Assembly: GCF_037975245.1 (NCBI RefSeq)
Contig: NC_092576.1
Coordinates: forward strand, 8,217,501 to 8,279,500
Direction of reading: 5' to 3'
DNA from: Apostichopus japonicus
Taxonomy: Eukaryota; Echinodermata; Holothuroidea; Aspidochirotida; Stichopodidae
Length of the DNA stretch: 62,000 bases
Shown: positions 14,001-23,000 of the stretch, in pieces
How the letters are laid out: each line of letters begins with the position of its first letter
How positions within the stretch are numbered: the stretch's first letter is position 1
Translations under genes and position numbers: made by a program
The notes under the pieces: model-generated
Seen by the model: only the letters and a program-made list of their open reading frames with translations
Told to the model about the DNA's origin: nothing
Database searches by the model: none

Positions 14001-17000
14001 TTAAGTAATAATATGTACAGTATGAAGTGACCATATGTAATAATTGTAATCATGTATGAAGTAACCTACATACTGGTAAACACAAATATCAAGTGACATA
14101 TGTAATCTAATATATCAAGTGACCTGGATGTGTAATCACATATAAGAAGTGACTTATATATAATTAATCAGATAGGAAATTACCTAAACATATATAATCA
14201 CATATCAAGTGACCTAGATGTAATCACACATACCAAGTAACCTACTGTAGATATATAAGTAATCACATATCTAAAGTGACCAAGATATTTGTAATCATAT
14301 GTATGAAGTGACCTAGAAATGTGTAATGATACATATCGAGTGCCCTAGCTGCAAGTTATCATACTGCATGTATTAAGTGACCTACTGTTAAGTAATAATA
14401 TGTACAGTATGAAGTGACCATATGTAATAATTGTAATCATGTATGAAGTAACCTACATACTGGTAAACACAAATATCAAGTGACATATGTAATCTAATAT
14501 ATCAAGTGACCTGGATGTGTAATCACATATAAGAAGTGACTTATATATAATTAATCAGATAGGAAATTACCTAAACATATATAATCACATATCAAGTGAC
14601 CTAGATGTAATCACATATACCAAGTAATTTACTGTAGATATATAAGTAATCACATATCTAACGTGACCAAGATATTTGTAATCATATGTATGAAGTGACC
14701 TAGAAATGTGTAATGATACATATCGAGTGCCCTAGCTGCAAGTTATCATACTGCATGTATTAAGTGACCTACTGTTAAGTAATAATATGTACAGTATGAA
14801 GTGACCATATGTAATAATTGTAATCATGTATGAAGTAACCTACATACTGGTAAACACAAATATCAAGTGACATATGTAATCTAATATATCAAGTGACCTG
14901 GATGTGTAATCACATATAAGAAGTGACTTATATATAATTAATCAGATAGGAAATTACCTAAACATATATAATCACATATCAAGTGACCTAGATGTAATCA
15001 CACATACCAAGTAACCTACTGTAGATATATAAGTAATCACATATCTAAAGTGACCAAGATATTTGTAATCATATGTATGAAGTGACCTAGAAATGTGTAA
15101 TGATACATATCGAGTGCCCTAGCTGCAAGTTATCATACTCTTTACATGTAAAAAGTGAACTACAGTAATCACAAGTATGAAGTGACCTAGATTTATGTAA
15201 TAATTATAATCACATATATATGAAGTGACCTACATACTGGTAGGCACAAATATCAAGTGACCTTTATATATGTAATCATATGTATGAAGAGGCCTAGATA
15301 TACATGTAACATTTGACAGATATGAAGTGCCCAATATATATGTAATCAGATGTCATGTATTGAACTTAATACAAATATCCTTGCAAATGTTTTAATAGTA
15401 AATATGGCTTGTTTTAAAAATACAAGTTATGCTTCTCATTATCCACTTGAGCAGACGTTCCATTATTGGATCAAATAGATACACTTTGGCAAATTCATTG
15501 TCAATACCAACCACTTAACCCCATCCCAACTTTGGAGATTTTTTCTTGGGGGGGGGCATTCTAAAATACCTGAGGAAGAATTCAATCCTTTTTCTTGCTC
15601 TGTTTTCTTGTTGTAACCAGTCAAATAAACAGTTCCTGAAGGAAAAACAAAAAAACAAAGCCACAAAAAGATTGTTATCAATACAAATGTGACTATATAG
15701 ACTATAGAAGCAGAGATGTGACTGTAGACATGTACCTACAGTAGGACCACCCATAAACTGAAAAGTTAACTTTTGAACTTGACAACCTTCTCAAACATGT
15801 ATTGAAGTGAAAATATGAAGTCACAGAGTAAAACACCCATTTAGCACATGTACCCCAGAGTAATGAAGGTCATAACTGGTTGAATCTTCGTATAGTAATA
15901 GAGACTACATTTATCTTTAGACTTCATGCTAATAGTAACTGCAGAAATAGCTTGACTTACAGTACTTAGCATGATCTTCACATGACAGGATTACTAAGGC
16001 TTTACCATAGCACTAAATTGCATTGTTTTCTTGACAACTTTTGCACATTACAAGTGGGTAGGTAATGGTGACAATCCTCTATACCAACGAACTGAGGCCT
16101 TTTTTTGTCCAACGGGTAAATATTTTTATTTTATAGCTGGTGAGAAGTCAGTAAGTCCCACTTTTTAAGAAAAATTAAAATTTGACCATCTTGAATCACT
16201 TCACAGAAAAAGCATTTGCTGTAGGCTTTGTACCTGATTTCCTTTTCAGCCAAAATTGACCTTTGACCTGAACACTTTCAGCTCATCCTCTGTGTAAGAC
16301 TATGGCTTACTGTAAGTTTGATCAAAATCAAGCAGAGTCCATGAGTAGGAGTCTATAGGGTGGCATACTCCTCTTAGAGTCTATGGGGTGGCATACTCCT
16401 CTTAAGGAGGAGTTTATAGGGTGGCACTCCTCTTAGAGTCTATAGGGTGGCATACTCCTCTTAGAGAGGAGGAGTCTATAGGGGGGCATACTCCTCTTAG
16501 AGTCTATGGGGTGGCATACTCCTCTTAGAGAGGAGGAGTCTATAGGGTGGCATACTCCTCTTAGAGAGGAGGAGTCTATAGGGTGGCATACTCCTCTTAG
16601 AGTCTATAGGGTGGCATACTCCTCTTAGAGTCTATAGGGTGGCATACTCATCTTAGGGAGGAGGAGTTTATAGGGGGCATACTCCTCTTAGAGTCTATTG
16701 GGTGGCATACACCTCTTAGGGAGGAGGAGTCTTTAGGGTGGCATACTCCTCTTAGAGAGGAGGAGTCTATAGGGTGGCATACTCCTCTTAGAGAGGAGGA
16801 GTCTATAGGGTGGCATACACCGCTTAGAGAGGAGGTGTTTATAGGGTGGTATACTCCTCTTAGAGAGGAGTCTATAGGGTGGCATACTCCTCTTAGAGAG
16901 GAGGAGTCTATAGGGTGGCATACTCCTCTTAGAGTCTATAGGGTGGCATACTCCTCTTAGAGAGGAGGAGTTTATAGGGTGGCATACTCCTCTTAGAGAG

Positions 17001-20000
17001 GAGGTGTTTATAGGGTGGCATACTCCTCTTAGAGTCTATAGGGTGGCATGCTCCTCTTAGAGAGGAGGAGTTTATAGGTTGGCATACTCCTCTTACAGAG
17101 GAGGAGTCTATAGGGTGGCATACACCGCTTAGAGAGGAGGTGTTTATAGGGTGGCATACTCCTCTTAGAGAGGAGTCTATAGGGTGGCATACTCCTCTTA
17201 GAGAGGAGGAGTCTATAGGGTGGCATACTCCTCTTAGAGTCTATAGGGTGGCATACTCCTCTTAGAGAGGAGGAGTTTATAGGGTGGCATACTCCTCTTA
17301 GAGAGGAGGTGTTTATAGGGTGGCATACTCCTCTTAGAGTCTATAGGGTGGCATGCTCCTCTTAGAGAGGAGGAGTTTATAGGTTGGCATACTCCTCTTA
17401 CAGAGGAGGAGTCTATAGGGTGGCATACACCGCTTAGAGAGGAGGTGTTTATAGGGTGGCATACTCCTCTTAGAGTCTATAGGGTGGCATACTCCTCTTA
17501 GAGAGGAGTCTATAGGGTGGCATACTCCTCTTAGAGAGGAGGAGTCTATAGGGTGGCATACTCCTCTTAGAGTCTATAGGGTGGCATACTCCTCTTAGAG
17601 AGGAGGAGTTTATAGGGTGGCATACTCCTCTTAGAGAGGAGGAGTCTTTAGGGTGGCATACTCCTCTTAGAGTCTATAGGGTGGCATACTCCTCTTAGAG
17701 AGGAGGAGTCTATAGGGTGGCATACACCGCTTAGAGAGGTGTTTATAGGGTGGCATACTCCTCTTAGAGTCTATAGGGTGGCATGCTCCTCTTAGAGAGG
17801 AGGAGTTTATAGGGTGGCATACTCCTCTTAGAGAGGAGTCGTCTATAGGGTGGCATACTCCTCTTAGAGTCTATAGGGTGGCATACTCCTCTTAGAGAGG
17901 AGGAGTCTATAGGGTGGCATACACCGCTTAGAGAGGAGGTGTTTATAGGGTGGCATACTCCTCTTAGAGTCTATAGGGTGGCATACTCCTCTTAGAGAGG
18001 AGTCTATAGGGTGGCATACTCCTCTTAGAGAGGAGGAGTCTATAGGGTGGCATACTCCTCTTAGAGTCTATAGGGTGGCATACTCCTCTTAGAGAGGAGG
18101 AGTTTATAGGGTGGCATACTCCTCTTAGAGAGGAGGAGTCTTTAGGGTGGCATACTCCTCTTAGAGTCTATAGGGTGGCATACTCCTCTTAGAGAGGAGT
18201 CTATAGGGTGGCATACACTGCTTAGAGAGGTGTTTATAGGGTGGCATACTCCTCTTAGAGTCTATAGGGTGGCATGCTCCTCTTAGAGAGGAGGAGTTTA
18301 TAGGGTGGCATACTCCTCTTAGAGAGGAGTCGTCTATAGGGTGGCATACTCCTCTTAGAGTCTATAGGGTGGCATACTCCTCTTAGAGAGGAGGAGTCTA
18401 TAGGGTGGCATACACCGCTTAGAGAGGAGGTGTTTATAGGGTGGCATACTCCTCTTAGAGTCTATAGGGTGGCATGCTCCTCTTAGAGAGGAGGAGTTTA
18501 TAGGTTGGCATACTCCTCTTAGAGAGGAGGAGTCTATAGGGTGGCATCCTCCTCTTAGAGTCTATAGGGTGGCATACTCCTCTTAGAGAGGAGGAGTCTA
18601 TAGGGTGGCATACTCCTCTTAGAGTCTATAGGGTGGCATACTCCTCTTAGAGAGGAGGAGTCTATAGGCTGGCATACTCCTCTTAGAGTTTATAGGGTGG
18701 CATACTCCTCTTAGGGAGGAGGAGTTTATAGGGTGGCATACTCCTCTAAGAGTCTATAGGGTGGCATACTCCTCTTAGAGAGGAGTCGTCTATAGGGTGG
18801 CATACTCCTCTTAAGAGTCTATAGGGTGGCATACTCCTCTTAGGGAGGAGGAGTTTATAGGGTGGCATACTCCTCTTAGAGTCTATAGGGTGGCATACTC
18901 CTCTTAGAGAGGAGGAGTCTATAGGGTGGCATACTCCTCTTAGAGTCTATAGGGTGGCATACTCCTCTTAGAGAGGAGTCGTCTATAGGGTGGCATACTC
19001 CTCTTAAAGTCTACAGGGTGGCATACTCCTCTTAGTGTCTATAGGGTGGCATACACCTCTTAGGAGAGGAGGAGTTTATAGGGTGGCATACTCCTCTTAG
19101 AGACTATAGGGTGGCATACTCCTCTTAGAGAGGAGGAGTCTATAGGGTGGCATACTCCTCTTAGAGTCTATAGGGTGGCATACTCCTCTTAGAGAGGAGG
19201 AGTCTATAGGGTGGCATACTCCTCTTAGAGTCTATAGGGTGGCATACTCCTCTTAGAGAGGAGGAGTTTATAGGGTGGCATACTCCTCTTAGAGAGGAGG
19301 AGTCTTTAGGGTGGCATACTCCTCTTAGAGTCTATAGGGTGGCATACTCCTCTTAGAGAGGAGGAGTCTATAGGGTGGCATACACCGCTTAGAGAGGTGT
19401 TTATAGGGTGGCATACTCCTCTTAGAGTCTATAGGGTGGCATGCTCCTCTTAGAGAGGAGGAGTTTATAGGGTGGCATACTCCTCTTAGAGAGGAGGAGT
19501 CTATAGGGTGGCATACTCCTCTTAGAGTCTATAGGGTGGCATACTCCTCTTAGAGAGGAGGAGTCTATAGGGTGGCATACACCGCTTAGAGAGGAGGTGT
19601 TTATAGGGTGGCATACTCCTCTTAGAGTCTATAGGGTGGCATGCTCCTCTTAGAGAGGAGGAGTTTATAGGTTGGCATACTCCTCTTAGAGAGGAGGAGT
19701 CTATAGGGTGGCATACACCGCTTAGAGAGGTGTTTATAGGGTGGCATCCTCCTCTTAGAGTCTATAGGGTGGCATACTCCTCTTAGAGAGGAGGAGTCTA
19801 TAGGGTGGCATACTCCTCTTAGAGTCTATAGGGTGGCATACTCCTCTTAGAGAGGAGGAGTCTATAGGCTGGCATACTCCTCTTAGAGTCTATAGGGTGG
19901 CATACTCCTCTTATGGAGGAGGAGTTTATAGGGTGGCATACTCCTCTAAGAGTCTATAGGGTGGCATACTCCTCTTAGAGAGGAGTCGTCTATAGGGTGG

Positions 20001-23000
20001 CATACTCCTCTTAAGAGTCTATAGGGTGGCATACTCCTCTTAGGGAGGAGGAGTTTATAGGGTGGCATACTCCTCTTAGAGTCTATAGGGTGGCATACTC
20101 CTCTTAGAGAGGAGGAGTCTATAGGGTGGCATACTCCTCTTAGAGTCTATAGGGTGGCATACTCCTCTTAGAGAGGAGTCGTCTATAGGGTGGCATACTC
20201 CTCTTAGAGTCTACAGGGTGGCATACTCCTCTTAGTGTCTATAGGGTGGCATACTCCTCTTAGGGAGGAGGAGCTTATAGGGTGGCATACTCCTCTTAGA
20301 GTCTATAGGGTGGCATACTCCTCTTAGAGAGGAGGAGTCTATAGGGTGGCATACTCCTCTTAGAGTCTATAGGGTGGCATACTCCTCTTAGAGAGGAGGA
20401 GTCTATAGGGTGGCATACTCCTCTTAGAGTCTATAGGGTGGCATACTCCTCTTAGAGAGGAGGAGTCTATAGGCTGGCATACTCCTCTTAGAGTCTATAG
20501 GGTGGCATACTCCTCTTAGGGAGGAGGAGTTTATAGGGTGGCATACTCCTCTAAGAGTCTATAGGGTGGCATACTCCTCTTAGAGAGGAGGAGTCTATAG
20601 GGTGGCATACTCCTCTTAGAGTCTATAGGGTGGCATACTCCTCTTAGAGAGGAGTCGTCTATAGGGTGGCATACTCCTCTTAGAGTCTACAGGGTGGCAT
20701 ACTCCTCTTAGTGTCTATAGGGTGGCATACTCCTCTTAGAGAGGAGGAGTTTATAGGGTGGCATACTCCTCTTAGAGAGGAGGAGTCTTTAGGGTGGCAT
20801 ACTCCTCTTAGAGAGGAGGAGTTTATAGGGTGGCATACTCCTCTTAGAGAGGAGGAGTCTATAGGGTGGCATATTCCTCTTAGAGTCTCCATCAATCTGC
20901 GCAAGTGTCAGGAGAACATCTTTATTGATATGTTAATTAGAAATGTTTTTTGTGGCTTGAATGTTGAAGAGCATGATAGGAAGCACATGTGGTGCAAACA
21001 TTGGGTCAATTGAGACAATTTTAGACCACTTTTGGGCCTCCTCCCGAGATCAAAATTTGTTTAGTACTGAGTAACTTGGTTTGTTTACAAGTGACAACAA
21101 CTTCAGACTCTCATAGGGAAAAGAATCTCACAGGTCATGATACAGAAAATTGATGGTACCATTAATGGCCAACTTGTCAGCTTCCATTGATGGGTACCAT
21201 TTAGCAACCTTCTGAAAATAACTACGTAAACGTGAAGTCCACATTCCTTTGACAATTTAGTATGTAAGTCAATGAGGAACTTACAGCAGTATGTTACCAT
21301 AGGCTTTTGAATTATTTCATCGTTAGAGCTCTCACGCCCCCAGATGAAGTTTGACTGTAAAGTACAACACTACAGAACCAAAGCTTCTTTCATACGTAAA
21401 TATCAGGCTGAAGTTATTCTTGTCATCAACAACTGAAATACAATTTCAGTTTGGGAGAAAATAAAAACTTTAAGGACTTTGTTAACTTGTATCACTAAAA
21501 GCATCTTGATATAGAGGGCAGTAGACTAGTTAAATTATGCTCGATGCAGTAAGAATTCAGCAAATATGCAACATTGCAATTTTTTTTCATCCTCTGTGAA
21601 TTAGTGAGTTAAGTATTGATTGCAATGAGAAACTAAATGGAAAAACAGCTGAATTGCCTTAATGACATCATTCACACTGTTGTTGCCAGATGCAATTTAA
21701 CAAAATATCAGAAAATTTAAAGAAAAAGAAGAAACATATTTTTTGCCATACAAAAAAGCTATGAGGATGTAGTTTTAACCTAACCTAAAGATGCTGACAA
21801 TTTCCAGCATTTCTGTTTTAAGCAGTTATTTTCAGCCAAAATAGATTCATCTTTGAAAAGAGTCACATGCAAAGGTTTGCTTGGCTCTCAATGCTCACTG
21901 CAGTTAGAATCTTATCAAATTGCTACACTTTTTTTATCGAAACATTTTTTTACCCCTCTGTGAATTAGCGACTTAAATATCATAAAAAGCGTAAAATAGA
22001 ATAAAGAAATAACAACCAGCTGAACTGCGATGAAGACATCATTGACTCTGCTGTTGCCAGACGCATTCTTTAAAAAATTAAAAAATCAATAAAAAAAAAT
22101 CTTTGCCGAGATACAATTTGCAATGAGGATGTAGATTTAACCTCAAGATGCTGACAATTTCCACCATTTTGTTTTAAGTAATCATTTTCAGCCACTAGAA
22201 CACCCCTTTAATGTAGAAAGGCATATATACCTGCGGTGGGGTTAGAATTAGATCACAAACTCTGATTCCTTCCACAGTACTTACCTGTCCCTTCAACTGT
22301 GAATGTGACCTCACTACCACTCTGGATCACCATATCTAAGTTCTGTTGTTGCACAAGTCCTTTCTGTAGAGTGCAGATCAAATGATCACGGCTTGGCATT
22401 TTCAGGAGCAGGTAAGAGCATGGGTTATCCTCTTCTGTAACATTTCAAACATATTTAAAATTTTTTTTAAAAAAGGCAGGAAATTTATGCAAAACACTTT
22501 CTGTATTTTCAAACTCTTAGCATTTTGATGCATTTAAACAGGTATTGTACATTGGGTACAAAAGATGAGCTGTGATGCTTGCGACATCTTTTGGAGACAA
22601 AATGGGTTGAGAGGGGATGGGGTTGGGGGAGGGGTATGAAACATTTCCATAATTGGTCAGTTGGGTTCTCCTCAGATCAACTGTACATTAGCACAAACAA
22701 GAACCCTTTAAACTCCTTGAAATATGGTCCCCACAAATGGTCAGTTGATTCTCTTCAGTACTAAGTACAATCACAAAGCCTTTAATACAGACATTTTACC
22801 AATTATTCATGTTGCTATCCTTGCGTGCTTCAACTTGACCGTTCAATCTCTCGCCACTCTAACACAACTACAGTATCTCCTCAAGCAGCAATAAAGTTGA
22901 TTGTCACATCATTTTCTTGACCCAAAACGGTACACACAGATGAACTCACCATTACTTTGCCCTGGTCTGCAATCCAGAGAGGCCAGGGTAAGATGTTCCT

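Noticed and set aside
12380-15150. CRISPR-like array
   Set aside because: The 387-bp units are near-identical throughout, with no unique spacers or short palindromic repeats; this is a eukaryotic satellite.
15463-15754. 72- and 79-codon minus-strand ORFs
   Set aside because: Only the 66 bases at 15570-15635 are supported as an exon; the rest is intron read through.
16733-20904. MPPYRLLLSKRS repeat proteins
   Set aside because: The 36-bp minisatellite unit gives a 12-residue repeat; 28-bp units interrupt it everywhere.
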